Shown piece after piece: positions 7,895 to 15,755 of a stretch of 60,018 nucleotides of DNA. Numbering within the stretch: position 1 is the first letter of the stretch; each line of letters begins with the position of its first letter. This stretch comes from Gemmatimonadetes bacterium 13_2_20CM_2_65_7 (GTDB taxonomy: Bacteria; Gemmatimonadota; Gemmatimonadetes; Gemmatimonadales; GWC2-71-9). Under the pieces are notes generated by a model that worked only from the letters and a program-made list of their open reading frames with translations, was not told the DNA's origin and searched no databases. The stretch lies in NCBI GenBank assembly GCA_001915025.1, contig MNDR01000098.1, positions 1,526-61,543 of the forward strand, in the 5' to 3' direction. The position numbers were made by a program, and so were the translations under genes.

Positions 7895-8556
7895 CGTGGA
7901 GTCGCGTCCTCGTCTAACGACGCCTGTGCGGGTCTGACGATCAGCAGCGAGTTTTCGCGCCCCGCGCCGAACCCGTCGTCGACATAACGGCCCGCGAGCG
8001 GATCGGGCACCCAGCGCTCGCCATCCACGATGAACATGTATTCGTGAGGTCCCGCGGGGAGCACAGCCGCACCGTGCCAGATGCCGTCGTGATGCTCATC
8101 GCGCAGATGCAAGCTGCCCCGGCTCCAATCGTTGAACGAGCCGACGACTTCAACCGATCGCGCGCCCGGGAAATGACCCACGAACTGCGCGATGCCTTCG
8201 TGTGCGCCGGGTGACGGACGGTTTGTCGGCTGAGTAGGGATCAGCAGAATCGCGGCAAGACCCGCCACCAGCGCGAGCGTCCAGGCCGGCCGCAGTCGCA
8301 GCGTCACCGCGCGCGGCCGTGCCAGCCAGCGCATCAGCCTGCGCGCTGGGCGCACGCTCTGGACTTCGGGTTTCAAATCGTGAATCTCGGCCATGACGCG
8401 CGCGGCGACGCTGACTGCCGGCAGCGTCTGCAAGAGGTTCGCCGCACCCATCAGCCGCGCGTACGCCTCCCGCAGATCCATCGGCAGCGTGCCGGGATCG
8501 CGCTCGCCGTCGAGCGCTTCCTGCAACCGGGGATCGATTGGGCTCATGGCCATCAT
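7891..8556 (-). CDS. Membrane protein with extracytoplasmic glycogen-binding (CBM48/AMPK-beta-like) domain, probable anti-sigma factor
   Basis: 221 residues. The N-terminal 80 residues are cytoplasmic (DPRLQEALDGERDP resembles the start of anti-sigma proteins, without a zinc motif). One membrane segment spans about 91-107. Residues 123-207 form an early-set glycogen-binding domain (VEVVGSFNDWSRGSLHL, HEYMFIVDGERWVPDPLAGR, ENSLLIV). Carbohydrate-contacting Trp (FNDW, GIW) and Asn positions are kept; the usual Lys before FIVDG is Met. The start ATG 8556 overlaps the sigma factor stop (ATGA). The anti-sigma role is inferred from topology and coupling. Confidence 0.8.
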   Translation of the reverse strand: MMAMSPIDPRLQEALDGERDPGTLPMDLREAYARLMGAANLLQTLPAVSVAARVMAEIHDLKPEVQSVRPARRLMRWLARPRAVTLRLRPAWTLALVAGLAAILLIPTQPTNRPSPGAHEGIAQFVGHFPGARSVEVVGSFNDWSRGSLHLRDEHHDGIWHGAAVLPAGPHEYMFIVDGERWVPDPLAGRYVDDGFGAGRENSLLIVRPAQASLDEDATPR

Positions 8557-9107
8557 ACCAGTTCCTCCAGCGCCGCCAGCAATGCTTCCCGGGCACGATG
8601 GACGCGCATCTTGAGCGTCGGTATTCGCGCGCCGGTCACGGCGGCCATCTCTTCGTAACTCATCCCTTCCACGTGTTTCAAGACGAACGCCTCGCGCTTT
8701 TCCGCCGGCAACGCATTGAGCGCTCGCTCGACCAGCGCGACCTGCTCTCCCCGCTCCAGCACCGCCCAGGAATCCGACGCATCCGCCAACGGCGGCGCTT
8801 CGCTCAACGAGATGTCATTCGTCCGTCGCCGGGCGAGGTGGCTGCGGCAGCGGTTACCCGTGATCCGGTAGAGCCAGCTCCGCAGCCGCGCCGGATCGCG
8901 GCACTGTGCCAAATGCCGGTAGGCGCGTACCAGACTCTCGGCGACCGCATCCGCCGCCGCATCGGGATTCCCGAGCATCCGCGTGGCGAAGCGTAGCAAT
9001 CCCGGCTCATAGCGCCGGATGAGAATCCCGAACGCCTCGCCATCGCCGCCCAAGACGCGAGCAACGACCTCGACATCCGTCGGGGCGGGGGGGCCGTCGT
9101 TCACCAT
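8553..9107 (-). CDS. ECF-type RNA polymerase sigma factor
   Basis: 184 residues from ATG 9107. Region 2 (FGILIRRYEPGLLRFATRML, AESLVRAYRHL, RSWLYRITGNRCRSHLARRR) and region 4 (ALPAEKREAFVLKHVEGMSY, PTLKMRVHRAREALLAAL) are both present. The longer reading from 9167 would overlap the upstream gene and lacks sigma features. Its 3' end overlaps the glycogen-binding membrane protein by 4 bases, the usual sigma/anti-sigma layout. No consensus target promoter could be identified. Confidence 0.93.
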   Translation of the reverse strand: MVNDGPPAPTDVEVVARVLGGDGEAFGILIRRYEPGLLRFATRMLGNPDAAADAVAESLVRAYRHLAQCRDPARLRSWLYRITGNRCRSHLARRRTNDISLSEAPPLADASDSWAVLERGEQVALVERALNALPAEKREAFVLKHVEGMSYEEMAAVTGARIPTLKMRVHRAREALLAALEELV

Positions 9108-9135
9108 CAGAGTGACCCGCAGGGGTAGGGCTTCG

Positions 9136-10722
9136 TCACGGATTTGCAACGGTTTCGCGCGCCGCACTCAGAAACGTCGAGGCGCGAAGCCCGCTACCGG
9201 CAATGCCGCCGGCGAACGCTTCCAGCGTCGCTTCGGCGCGGCGGCGATACGAGGGATCGCCGGTCACCTCCGCGAGCCGCGTCAGCACCCGTGCTGCAAC
9301 GGCGTTCGCGCCGGGGAGCATGTCGTCGAACGCGTGCTTCGTCCGGTCGGCGAGTGCGGGCGTCGCCACGTCGGGAGCGGATGCCGGGGGCGCTGGCGCA
9401 GCGGTGTCGTAATAGCCGCCGAGCGAATCGGCATACCCGCGATCGAGCAGCGTGATGAGATCCAGCGCGACGTCGAGGTAGTGGCGCTCGCCGCTGAGCT
9501 GATGCGCCGCGAGGCACGCGGACGCGACCTGGACCTGGTCTTGCAAGAGACCATGCGACGTCGTCGCCGCCGGTCCGAGAATCCCGCCGACGGAATGACG
9601 CACGCCCCAACCGCGCGCGTACGCGCGTTGCAGCAGTCCATCGAGCGCCGACTGCGCGCGCTGCTCGGCGCCATCGTCGCCCAACGTCGCGCCTGCCATC
9701 AGCGCCGCCTCGATCACGTACGCCTCCTGATCCACGAACACTGCGCGCTCAGCGGTCGATTCGCCGTGGCCGGATCCCCAGCGGAGGTCGCCCGCCAACG
9801 AACGTACCCACGCGCGTCCGGAGTCGCGGAATCGAGCCTCACCGGTGACGACCCAGGCCTGCGCGAAGAGGCCGGTCAACGCCGCGCGCACGAGTCGTGG
9901 CGGATCCTCACCGGCGCTCGCGGCTGCCGTGTCGAGCATGAGATACAGCGCGCGCCGCGCGACCGCCAGCGAGAGGGTGTCACGGGTCCTGGCGTACTCG
10001 GTGAGGAGTAACGAGACCGCCGCCGCATGCATGACGCTGCCTGCCGCCGCGCGAGAACGAACTGCATCATCGAGCTCGCTTCTCACCGCCGCGATCGCGC
10101 CTTGGATCAACCCCGTACGCAGGACGCCCCGGGACGCGTCGTTCCCCGTGAGCATAAGTTGCCGCACCAAGGCGGCGTGCTGCACGATGACGGAACGCTG
10201 ATCGTGATAGCTCCGCGCGACTTCCGGCAGCAACTGCTTCAGACCGCGCCCGGTGACGGGATCGTCGGCGGGAAAATAAGTGCCGCCGAAGAACGGCGCG
10301 CCGTCGGCGGTGAGAAAAACGGTGAGCGGCCAGCCGTGCAGACCCGCGAGCCGCTCGACCGCCGTCTGGTAGCGCTGCGCGACATCCGGCCGCTCATCCC
10401 GGTCCACGCGAATGGGGACGAAGAGCGCGTTGATGAGCGTGCCGATTTCCGGATCGGTGTAGATCGCGCGATCGGTCTCGGCGCACCAGCGGCACCCTTC
10501 GCCACCGACGTAGAGCAAAACCGGCCTGTCGAGCTTCGCCGCAAGCACGAAGGCATCACGTCCCCACGGCTGCCACCTCACCGGCTGGCGGGCGGCGCGC
10601 GCGAGATAGTTCGTGGCGGAGTGGGCCATGCGATTGCTGAGCGGCCCGCGCTCGGCGATGCAGGCGGCTGCGCCGAGGACGAGAAGTAACAGTGGGGAAC
10701 GCACGTGGAGCGGTCTGTGCAC
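9136..10722 (-). CDS. DUF255 (YyaL/DsbH-like) thioredoxin-domain lipoprotein
   Basis: 528 residues. A lipobox-like signal (LLLVLGAAAC, C21) is followed by a thioredoxin-like domain with GCRWC (C77/C80) and the family block GWPLTVFLTADGAPFFGGTY with YFPAD. An alpha/alpha-barrel-like region follows. Typical members have 650-700 residues, so this one is short. It is predicted periplasmic and thiol-active, but family function is poorly defined. The start is GTG 10722. The gene ends 28 bp before the ECF sigma gene and may share its transcript. Confidence 0.85.
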   Translation of the reverse strand: MHRPLHVRSPLLLLVLGAAACIAERGPLSNRMAHSATNYLARAARQPVRWQPWGRDAFVLAAKLDRPVLLYVGGEGCRWCAETDRAIYTDPEIGTLINALFVPIRVDRDERPDVAQRYQTAVERLAGLHGWPLTVFLTADGAPFFGGTYFPADDPVTGRGLKQLLPEVARSYHDQRSVIVQHAALVRQLMLTGNDASRGVLRTGLIQGAIAAVRSELDDAVRSRAAAGSVMHAAAVSLLLTEYARTRDTLSLAVARRALYLMLDTAAASAGEDPPRLVRAALTGLFAQAWVVTGEARFRDSGRAWVRSLAGDLRWGSGHGESTAERAVFVDQEAYVIEAALMAGATLGDDGAEQRAQSALDGLLQRAYARGWGVRHSVGGILGPAATTSHGLLQDQVQVASACLAAHQLSGERHYLDVALDLITLLDRGYADSLGGYYDTAAPAPPASAPDVATPALADRTKHAFDDMLPGANAVAARVLTRLAEVTGDPSYRRRAEATLEAFAGGIAGSGLRASTFLSAARETVANP

Positions 10723-10779
10723 CTGAAGAGTACCCGTTGTTTCGCCGGGCCGTTCCGCAACGCGTCTCGCAGGCGCCGT

Positions 10780-10785
10780 TATATT
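10780..10785 (+). promoter_or_regulatory. Leaderless -10 box of the CDGSH gene
   Basis: TATATT followed by 6 nt and ATG 10792. No convincing -35. Confidence 0.55.
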
Positions 10786-10791
10786 GCCCTC

Positions 10792-11019
10792 ATGACGCAG
10801 GTCATCATCACCACCAAGGCGAACGGCCCGCTCATCGTCGAGGGGCCGGTCCGAATCGTGACGCCCGACGGCCGGGAGTTGACGCCGCCGGCGCGTAAAG
10901 ACGGCAAACCGGCGGAAGTCGTTGTGCTGTGCAGATGTGGGGGCTCACAGACAAAACCGTTCTGTGACGGAACGCACAAACGTAATGGGTTTCAGGACGG
11001 CCAAGTTACCCCCGGCTAG
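10792..11019 (+). CDS. CDGSH iron-sulfur domain protein
   Basis: 75 residues, one domain. The [2Fe-2S]-binding signature is complete: C47, C49, C58 and H62 in CRCGGSQTKPFCDGTH, followed by KRNGF. These small cytoplasmic proteins carry a redox-labile 3Cys-1His cluster and act in iron or redox balance. The N-terminal half (MTQVIITTKANGPLIVEGPV) forms the usual beta structure. The start is ATG 10792 with a leaderless promoter; the in-frame extension back to 10705 has no support. Confidence 0.93.
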   Translation: MTQVIITTKANGPLIVEGPVRIVTPDGRELTPPARKDGKPAEVVVLCRCGGSQTKPFCDGTHKRNGFQDGQVTPG

Positions 11020-11037
11020 CGGGACCATATTATGTTG
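11006..11037 (+). promoter_or_regulatory. Promoter of the DUF5679 gene
   Basis: TTACCC (11006-11011), 16 bp, TATTAT (11028-11033), within the recurring ATTATGTTG motif (11029-11037). A leader of about 55 nt follows. Confidence 0.6.
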
Positions 11038-11096
11038 TCTGGCGCTTGCAGGCTTCCCGTTCATCCCGTGCCCCCGAACTGGAGGAGCGACCGACA

Positions 11097-11273
11097 ATGG
11101 CGAAGGGAAAGGCCCCGATGGCCGCGGACGAAGGTTACTGTGTGAAGTGTAAGGCGAAGCGGAAGATCTCGAACGCCCAGCAGGTGAAGATGGCCAATGG
11201 CCGGCCCGCGCTAAAGGGTGTCTGTCCCGTGTGCGGGACGGGGATGTTCAAGATTCTGCCGCCTGGCAAGTAA
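11097..11273 (+). CDS. DUF5679 zinc-ribbon protein
   Basis: 58 residues from ATG 11097 with GGAGGAG 9 nt upstream. Two CxxC pairs (YCVKCKAKRK and CPVCGTGMF) make a small zinc ribbon, matching the DUF5679 pattern of an N-terminal YCVKCK and a C-terminal CPVCGT block. Family function is unknown; nucleic-acid or ribosome association would be a guess. It has its own promoter and terminator, so it is monocistronic. Confidence 0.88.
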   Translation: MAKGKAPMAADEGYCVKCKAKRKISNAQQVKMANGRPALKGVCPVCGTGMFKILPPGK

Positions 11274-11286
11274 CCGCCCCGGTCTC

Positions 11287-11859
11287 TCATTGATGCGCCC
11301 CCGCTGAACCAAAGCGGGGGCGCATTGTTTTATGCCGAATCGTGTAACAGGCCGAGCCTACCTCCCGGCAGTAGTATGCCAGAATCTCGAGCTTCGCGTA
11401 GCGGCCGTCCGCGGTTCGTACGGCATACACGTGATGCTTCGACGTGAGCAGATGAGAGAGCATGCTGTACGCGTACCACTTTCCGATCCCCGGATTGGTC
11501 GTGTCTGCGCCAAACGTGGTCGCCTCGTAACCTGCAACCGGGACGTCGCTCAGTGAATCGAAACTCACGAACCCCAAGTCTTGCGCGCCGGCACCCGCGG
11601 CGGTGATCACATGATTGCGCCGAAACGCGAGATCCCACGGTCCGGAATTCACGACTGCATTGCGATCGAAATTGAATAGCTGCCAACGGTCTCCACGCGA
11701 GGCGTCCAGCGTATAGAGTCCGTCGCTGGCTGGTGCCGACACAGAGGTCAACCTGTAAGGCGGGAAATCGGGCTTGACGAACGCGCCGATCAGGAGCGAC
11801 GCGACGAGCAGGAGGAAGGCGCCTGCCAATACCCAGACCAGAATCGGCGGCCGGTTCAA
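11287..11859 (-). CDS. HmuY-like protein with N-terminal membrane anchor
   Basis: About 190 residues. One membrane segment (ILVWVLAGAFLLLVASLLIG) precedes an exported domain with HmuY-family blocks: RWQLFNFDRNAVV, PWDLAFRRNHVI, KWYAYSMLSHLLTSKHHVYA, VRTADGRYAKLEILAYYC. HmuY proteins of Bacteroidota are haem-binding surface proteins, but many relatives have no shown haem role. The start is probably TTG 11859, overlapping the pruA stop; the longer frame to 11934 lies inside pruA. The last codons overlap a terminator hairpin that serves the convergent gene. Confidence 0.75.
   Translation of the reverse strand: MNRPPILVWVLAGAFLLLVASLLIGAFVKPDFPPYRLTSVSAPASDGLYTLDASRGDRWQLFNFDRNAVVNSGPWDLAFRRNHVITAAGAGAQDLGFVSFDSLSDVPVAGYEATTFGADTTNPGIGKWYAYSMLSHLLTSKHHVYAVRTADGRYAKLEILAYYCREVGSACYTIRHKTMRPRFGSAGAHQ
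11295..11331 (+). terminator. Terminator after the DUF5679 gene
   Basis: 11-bp stem GCGCCCCCGCT/AGCGGGGGCGC (11295-11305, 11313-11323) followed by ATTGTTTT. It sits inside the 3' end of the convergent HmuY-like gene. Confidence 0.85.
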
Positions 11860-13490
11860 TCCTCCACCATGTACGGGTACCACGGCTCGCGCGGCGGCAC
11901 GAAGTTCTCCTTCACGGCGCGGGCGCTCGTCCAACGAATGAGGTTGAGCAGGCTGCCGGCCTTGTCATTGGTGCCGCTCGCGCGGGCGCCACCGAACGGC
12001 TGTTGCCCCACGACCGCCCCCGTCGGCTTGTCATTCATGTAGAAGTTGCCGGCGGCATAGCGCAACGCGGTGTCCGCCTCGGCCAGCGCCGCGCGGTCCT
12101 GCGCGAAGACACCGCCCGTCAGTGCATAGGGCGACGTGCGATCCACCAGCGCGAGCGTGTCCTTCCATTTGCTGTCTGGATAGACATACAGGGAGAGGAC
12201 CGGGCCGAAAATTTCTTCAGACATGGTGCGATAGGCCGGATCGTCCACCTGGATCACGGTGGGCTGCACGAAATACCCTTCGCGATCATCGCAATCGCCG
12301 CCGACCAGCACTTTGACCTTCGCGTCTGTCTTCGCGCGGTCGATGTACTGTTTGATCTTATCGAATGCCTTCCGGTCGATCACCGCACCCATGAAGTTCG
12401 AGAAGTCGGCGGGATCGCCAACGCGTACGTTCGCCAGCATGCCAAGCACGCGCTCGCGTAGCTTCGACCACAGCGAATCGGGAACGTAGGCCCTCGACGC
12501 GGCGCTGCATTTTTGCCCCTGGTACTCGAACGCGCCGCGCACGATGCCGGTGGCCAGCGCATCGACGTCGGCGCTCGCGTGTGCGATGATGAAGTCCTTG
12601 CCGCCCGTCTCGCCGACGAGACGCGGGTAGTCGGCATATCCCGTGAGATTCGTCGCGACCTGCTTCCACAGCGTCTGAAACACTTCGGTCGATCCGGTGA
12701 AATGAATGCCGCCGAGGTGACGATCGCCGAGGAGCCGCTCACTGATGAGCGTCGCGGGTCCGGGGACGAAGTTCACGACACCGGGCGGCAGCCCCGCCTC
12801 CTGAAGCACGCGAAAGACGAGGTAGTTCGAGTAGACGGCGGTCGCCGCGGGCTTCCACACGACTGTGCAGCCCATGATCGCGGGCGCGGTGGGCAGGTTG
12901 CCGCCGATGGACGTGAAGTTGAAGGGCGTGATCGCGTAGACGAAGCCTTCGAGCCCACGGTAGTCCAGCGCGTTCCACGTGCCCCCCCCGGTCGGCGAGA
13001 TCGGCTGGTCCGCATGAATGCGATCGGCGTAGTGGACGTTGAAGCGCCAGAAATCGATCAGCTCGCATGCCGCATCGATCTCCGCCTGGAAGGCGGTCTT
13101 GCTCTGTCCCAGCATGGTCGCGCCGTTGACCATCGCGCGCCAGCGAGTCGCGAGCAGATCGGCAGCCTTGAGGAACACCGCCGCTCGCTCCGCCAGGCTG
13201 CGGCGGGACCAGTCGTGCCATGCTTCCCGCGCCGCGGCGATCGCTCCTTGAACTTCCTCAGGACCGGCCTGGTGCACCTTGGCCAGAATGTGGCGATGAC
13301 GGTGCGGCATGACGGCGTCGGCCGTACGGCCGGTACGGATCTCCCGGCCACCGATGACGATCGGAATCTCGATTTGTCGGCCACTCAAGTCTTTGAGTGC
13401 CTGCTTGAGCTCACCGCGCTCGCGGGTCCCCGGCGCGTAGGAGAGGATGGGCTCGTTGACGGGGGCGGGAATCTTGGCCGTAGAGTTCAT
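11856..13490 (-). CDS. pruA: 1-pyrroline-5-carboxylate dehydrogenase
   Basis: 544 residues, the length of the single-function P5C dehydrogenase (ALDH4-like) family. Aldehyde dehydrogenase motifs are present: the cofactor loop ITPFNFTSIGGNLPTAPAIM, the general base in LVGETGGKDF, the catalytic Cys in GQKCSAASR, and EEIFGPVLSLYVYPD near the C-terminus. It oxidises glutamate semialdehyde to glutamate with NAD, the second step of proline breakdown. The first-step enzyme is encoded 25 kb away at 38178. The start ATG 13490 has a leaderless promoter pattern. Confidence 0.95.
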   Translation of the reverse strand: MNSTAKIPAPVNEPILSYAPGTRERGELKQALKDLSGRQIEIPIVIGGREIRTGRTADAVMPHRHRHILAKVHQAGPEEVQGAIAAAREAWHDWSRRSLAERAAVFLKAADLLATRWRAMVNGATMLGQSKTAFQAEIDAACELIDFWRFNVHYADRIHADQPISPTGGGTWNALDYRGLEGFVYAITPFNFTSIGGNLPTAPAIMGCTVVWKPAATAVYSNYLVFRVLQEAGLPPGVVNFVPGPATLISERLLGDRHLGGIHFTGSTEVFQTLWKQVATNLTGYADYPRLVGETGGKDFIIAHASADVDALATGIVRGAFEYQGQKCSAASRAYVPDSLWSKLRERVLGMLANVRVGDPADFSNFMGAVIDRKAFDKIKQYIDRAKTDAKVKVLVGGDCDDREGYFVQPTVIQVDDPAYRTMSEEIFGPVLSLYVYPDSKWKDTLALVDRTSPYALTGGVFAQDRAALAEADTALRYAAGNFYMNDKPTGAVVGQQPFGGARASGTNDKAGSLLNLIRWTSARAVKENFVPPREPWYPYMVED

Positions 13491-13496
13491 CGCAGG

Positions 13497-13502
13497 AATC
13501 TA
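13497..13502 (-). promoter_or_regulatory. Leaderless -10 box of pruA
   Basis: TAGATT on the minus strand, then 6 nt (CCTGCG) and ATG 13490. Confidence 0.6.
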
Positions 13503-13546
13503 ACAGACGAGTCTCCTGCCTTGGAACCTCAAACTGTTTGGGATAT

Positions 13547-14023
13547 ATGAGCATCGATCCCCGGACCCGTATCGGCCACGTTCATTTGACGGTGAGCGAT
13601 TTGGATCGCGCCCTGCGATTCTACCGGGATGCCTTGGGGTTCCAAGTCACCGCTCGCCACGGGCCTGACGCTGTCTTCCTGTCGGCCGGTGGCTACCACC
13701 ATCACATCGGACTCAACACCTGGGCGGGCCGTGGAGCATCGCGGCCGCCGGCGGGCACGACCGGGCTCTATCATTTCGCGATCCTCTTTGCCGATCGTGC
13801 CGCCCTTGCCGCCGCTGTGCGCAGAGTGATGGAGAATGGTGTGGCTCTTGAAGGCGCGTCCGATCACGGCGTCAGCGAGGCGGTGTACCTGCGCGATCCC
13901 GATGGCAACGGCGTTGAGCTGTATCGCGACCGGCCTGAAACCGAGTGGCCGCGCGGCCCGGATGGCACCATCCGGATGCACACGCGGCCTCTCGATCTGG
14001 ACGCTCTCCTCGCTGAGACCTAA
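13547..14023 (+). CDS. VOC-family (glyoxalase/extradiol-dioxygenase-like) protein
   Basis: 158 residues. A vicinal-oxygen-chelate fold is shown by RIGHVHLTVSDLDRALRFYR near the N-terminus, the YHHHIGLNTWAG metal-site region, LYHFAILFADRAALAAAVRR starting the second module, and VYLRDPDGNGVELYRDRP carrying the Glu ligand. It resembles CatE-type ring-cleavage relatives more than glyoxalase I. The substrate is unknown. I take ATG 13547; TTG 13538 is also in frame. The stop overlaps that of the convergent kinase in CTAA. Confidence 0.88.
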   Translation: MSIDPRTRIGHVHLTVSDLDRALRFYRDALGFQVTARHGPDAVFLSAGGYHHHIGLNTWAGRGASRPPAGTTGLYHFAILFADRAALAAAVRRVMENGVALEGASDHGVSEAVYLRDPDGNGVELYRDRPETEWPRGPDGTIRMHTRPLDLDALLAET

Positions 14024-15033
14024 GGGCGCCGACTGTCGCCTTCTCGCTGCGGCGGAACCGGCAGCACGATCGTAAACGTCGTACCCGCGCCGTGTCCCTC
14101 CCCCGAGTCCACTTTCACCGTTCCGCTGAACCCTTCGGCGACACCGCGTAGCTTGGCGATGCTCGCAGCCGTGCCGCTCCCGCGCACGATGAGCTCGAGG
14201 TCGCTTCCCCTTTGATCGAGCTGCACTCGGACCCGGGTCGGCGTCTGCGCGGTCGGGTCGGCGGCATTGCGCACGAGGTTCACAAGCAGGTCGAAGAGCG
14301 CATTGGGATCGCCCTTGAGGTACGTGGCCTCGACCGCGGTCGTAAAATCCAGATCGATACCGCGATCGCGCAGCAAGCGTCGCTCCAGCGTGAGGCACGA
14401 GCGCACTACACGAACCGCATCGAAGCGTTCGGCACGCCCGCCCGCGCGTGCGCGATCCCGCATCACGCGCAGGAACTCCGAGGTTCGGTCGAGGTCCTCG
14501 AGCACCTGGCCAAGGTCGTCGAGGAGCGCGAGACGGCGATCAGCCGCGAGATCCACCCAGCGGCCAACCGATTCCATCGCGAGCTCCAGTCCCGTACGTG
14601 CGGCAGTCAATGGATTACTGGCCTCGTGAGCCAGAATTCCAGGCGGGAGAGCAGCCGTCTGGTGCGACGCCGGGGCATCGATCAGGCCGAGCGCCAGACC
14701 GGCCAGCTCGAGCGCCAGCCGTTCTTTGCTGCGCCGTTCCCGGCCCTGCGGCGGCGGCGCCGGCGGGCGTGACCGCACCGGCGCAATCACCCACGCGTCG
14801 GACGTCGCTCCCGGAGCAGCGACCCACCGAGAGCCGATCGGAACCGGGATATTCCAACGCCGCAGCGTCGCCTCGAGATCGAGGCGCGGTGTACGCGATT
14901 GATCGCTGGTCGCACGGGGAACGGCCTCGTGCGCGCCCGTCACCTCCCACAGGGTGACCGGCTGGCCGATGACCGCACTTGCTTGACGGAGCACTTCGCC
15001 TGCGTCCAAAATCTCCTCCATCGATATCCCCAA
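14020..15033 (-). CDS. Degenerate histidine-kinase-like protein
   Basis: 337 residues, no membrane segment. The first 110 residues look GAF-like (GSRWVAAPGATSDAWVIAPV). A phosphoacceptor helix follows (PPGILAHEASNPLTAARTGL) and an N-box (NALFDLLVNLVRNAADPT). The G1 box is replaced by IVRGSGTAAS, and the F and G2 boxes are essentially absent before GHGAGTTFTIVLP, so ATP binding is doubtful. It may be a phosphotransfer or binding partner rather than a kinase. The start is TTG 15033 or ATG 15021. No response regulator is adjacent. Confidence 0.75.
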   Translation of the reverse strand: MGISMEEILDAGEVLRQASAVIGQPVTLWEVTGAHEAVPRATSDQSRTPRLDLEATLRRWNIPVPIGSRWVAAPGATSDAWVIAPVRSRPPAPPPQGRERRSKERLALELAGLALGLIDAPASHQTAALPPGILAHEASNPLTAARTGLELAMESVGRWVDLAADRRLALLDDLGQVLEDLDRTSEFLRVMRDRARAGGRAERFDAVRVVRSCLTLERRLLRDRGIDLDFTTAVEATYLKGDPNALFDLLVNLVRNAADPTAQTPTRVRVQLDQRGSDLELIVRGSGTAASIAKLRGVAEGFSGTVKVDSGEGHGAGTTFTIVLPVPPQREGDSRRP

Positions 15034-15077
15034 GGCTCAGAGGGAGATCAGGTGGGGGCGCACCCTAGAGATGTGGG

Positions 15078-15106
15078 TTGCTGCCTGGGCCGTCAAGCGG
15101 TACTGT
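15078..15106 (+). promoter_or_regulatory. Leaderless sigma70-type promoter
   Basis: TTGCTG (15078-15083), exactly 17 bp, TACTGT (15101-15106), then 7 nt to ATG 15114. This is the clearest leaderless promoter in the window. Confidence 0.75.
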
Positions 15107-15113
15107 GGGTTTT

Positions 15114-15749
15114 ATGACGACACCTTCATCGTATCCACCGCGGCCGTCGACAGGCCGCTCGTCATTTGCCGTGGCTATGAAGGATTACACGCTCATCCGG
15201 CCCGGGATCGCGGTGACGATCAGCGCCGTCACGTTGACGCTTTCCTTGGTCATTGGCCTGTGGCTGATCTTCTCACTCAGCGAAGCGGCCGAAACCGTCT
15301 CCCGTGGTGCCCGGACCTCCGAAGCGCTGCACCGGTACAATGCCGGCCTCGAAGTCTGGCGCCAAATGGCGACGGGGACGGATCCCGGATTCCGCCGTGT
15401 CGAGGCCGTGGCGCAGCGCGACAGTCTGGGACGTAGGCTCCGCGTCCAGCTCGCGGATCTCGCGAACGACATGAGCGACGAGCACGAGCGCCAGCTCGTC
15501 CAAACGGTACTGGGCGGTCTCACGAGCGTGAGCACCGGGGCCGGCACCGACGCGCGCCAGTCGATGATGGTGCTTCTCGCCAAGCAGGATTCCGCCATGT
15601 TCCGTGCGGCGCAGCGGTCACAGCAGGCGGTGCTGCTTTCCGCCGTCCTGCTGGCGTTGACGATCATCGCGGCAGGCACGTTGATTGTCCCGATGGCATG
15701 GCTGTACGTCCGCTACAAGCGGGGCGCGACCATTGAAGTCAAAGTGTAG
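15114..15749 (+). CDS. Two-helix membrane sensor-like protein without output domain
   Basis: 211 residues from ATG 15114. The first membrane segment (about 33-55, VTISAVTLTLSLVIGLWLIF) and the second (about 175-198) enclose a helical periplasmic domain of about 115 residues. This is the layout of the sensory half of chemoreceptors or kinases, but the protein ends some 12 residues after the second helix. It may modulate a partner such as the adjacent degenerate kinase, which is speculative. NagB-PIG-L follows after 6 bp, so they are cotranscribed. Confidence 0.75.
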   Translation: MTTPSSYPPRPSTGRSSFAVAMKDYTLIRPGIAVTISAVTLTLSLVIGLWLIFSLSEAAETVSRGARTSEALHRYNAGLEVWRQMATGTDPGFRRVEAVAQRDSLGRRLRVQLADLANDMSDEHERQLVQTVLGGLTSVSTGAGTDARQSMMVLLAKQDSAMFRAAQRSQQAVLLSAVLLALTIIAAGTLIVPMAWLYVRYKRGATIEVKV

Positions 15750-15755
15750 GCTCCC

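Noticed and set aside
9019-10011. Open frame of 330 codons opposite the DUF255 and sigma genes
   Set aside because: Low-complexity Arg/Ala composition and two real genes on the other strand.
12513-13550. Open frame of 345 codons opposite pruA
   Set aside because: Shadow frame; pruA motifs are continuous on the other strand.
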